DNA of 64,000 nt from Vreelandella aquamarina (lineage in GTDB: Bacteria > Pseudomonadota > Gammaproteobacteria > Pseudomonadales > Halomonadaceae): assembly GCF_020075495.1 (NCBI RefSeq), contig NZ_JABYQT010000005.1, positions 1 through 64,000 on the forward strand, read 5' to 3'. The translations under genes and the position numbers were made by a program. The notes beneath the pieces were generated by a model, which had not been told where the DNA came from, made no database searches, and was given only the letters and a program-made list of their open reading frames with translations. Of this stretch, positions 63,491 through 64,000 are shown in pieces. Positions within the stretch are counted from its first letter, which is position 1. Each line of letters opens with the position of its first letter.

Positions 63491-64000
63491 TTACATGCCG
63501 AGAATGGTTTTGGCGACGATGCCTTTTTGTATTTCGTTGGCCCCGCCGTAGATCGAAAGCTTGCGCCGGTTGAAGTACTGGGCGCTGGCTGCCGCGCGCT
63601 CGGCATAGGCCGCATCGAGCGGTTCGTCGCGATAGAGAAAGTCGGGAAAGAACGCGACGGCTGCCGGGCCAAGCGCCCGCCGGGTCAGCTCGCTGAGCTC
63701 CTGGCGAAGCTCCGAGCCCCGCACCTTCAAAAGCGAGCTTTCCGCGCCCGGGGCGCCGCCGCCGCGCGCGGCGGCGATCACGCGCAGATTGGTTACCTCG
63801 AGCGCCATCAGTTCGAGCTCGGCTTTCACCACGCGCTGGCGAAAGCTTGGCAGTTCCAACAGGGGCCTGCCGCGGTGCTCGACATGACCCGCCAGCGACT
63901 TCAGGTGGCGCAGCGCCTGCTTGGCGTGACCAAGCCCGGCAATACCCGTCCGCTCGTGGGTAAGCAGGAACTTGGCGCAGGTCCAGCCCTGGCCCTCTTC
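63491..64000 (-). CDS. Acyl-CoA dehydrogenase-family protein, large-subunit type (partial)
   Basis: Only the C-terminal ~169 residues are in the window; the reading frame is open to the edge at 64000, and the true start lies beyond it. Visible segments are FLLTHERTGIAGLGHAKQAL, then a long helical part, and the end NRRKLSIYGGANEIQKGIVAKTILGM. YGGANEIQ takes the place of YEGTNEIQ, with Gly where the common catalytic Glu lies, as in the PimC-like group. It precedes the small-subunit-type gene by 9 bp, so the two are likely co-translated. Confidence 0.88.
   Translation of the reverse strand, partial: EEGQGWTCAKFLLTHERTGIAGLGHAKQALRHLKSLAGHVEHRGRPLLELPSFRQRVVKAELELMALEVTNLRVIAAARGGGAPGAESSLLKVRGSELRQELSELTRRALGPAAVAFFPDFLYRDEPLDAAYAERAAASAQYFNRRKLSIYGGANEIQKGIVAKTILGM

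Overview
The window looks like the chromosome of a moderately GC-rich gammaproteobacterium, most probably a Halomonas-type member of the Halomonadaceae. This is inferred from gene order, protein character and the osmoprotectant transporter, not from a database match. Almost all of it is densely packed core genome. I see no insertion sequence, prophage, CRISPR array or tRNA gene.

Layout. (1) 1-150: the 3' part of a 5S rRNA and its terminator. (2) 236-7160: a purine-salvage operon on the minus strand, xdhA-xdhB-xdhC-guaD, with a divergent RutR-like TetR regulator. A near-canonical RutR palindrome lies just before xdhA. (3) 7157-12889: hrpB helicase, a small lipoprotein, an isolated heme A synthase, a DUF2489-type protein and an OmpA-family lipoprotein. 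(4) 13100-20208: the translation block thrS-infC-rpmI-rplT-pheS-pheT-ihfA. thrS has a leader hairpin that copies a tRNA-Thr anticodon arm, and infC starts with AUC. (5) 20449-23853: a MioC-like flavodoxin, a small membrane protein and a CBS-PAS-GGDEF-EAL signalling protein. (6) 24040-32451: the protein-quality-control block tig-clpP-clpX-lon-hupB-ppiD, with a sigma-32-like promoter before tig. (7) 32528-37055: ppiB-lpxH on the minus strand, divergent from glnS-cysS. (8) 37202-41056: an osmoprotectant ABC transporter in the order of E. coli yehZYXW. (9) 41253-46575: branched-chain 2-oxoacid dehydrogenase E1alpha-E1beta-E2, followed 5 bp later by a gene for a Hanks-type protein kinase. (10) 46585-50123: a four-gene MCE/Mla-like lipid transport operon on the minus strand. 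(11) 50204-64000: an acyl-CoA catabolic region. It holds an IclR regulator, thiolase, 3-hydroxyacyl-CoA dehydrogenase, acyl-CoA dehydrogenase, acyl-CoA ligase, thioesterase, an unknown membrane protein, etfBA, a nitronate-monooxygenase-like protein, enoyl-CoA hydratase and two adjacent atypical acyl-CoA dehydrogenases, the last cut by the window edge.

How the genes work together. Region 2 converts guanine to xanthine (GuaD) and xanthine to urate (XdhAB, with XdhC for cofactor insertion). Region 6 joins nascent-chain folding to ATP-dependent proteolysis. Region 11 contains every step of a beta-oxidation-type spiral: activation, dehydrogenation with electron transfer through ETF, hydration, second oxidation and thiolysis. 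Its substrate cannot be read from sequence.

The most interesting items are the thrS anticodon-arm mimic, the kinase gene coupled to the branched-chain dehydrogenase operon, the RutR-like control of purine catabolism, and the paired acyl-CoA dehydrogenases that may form a heteromer. No clearly unprecedented multi-gene system was recognised.
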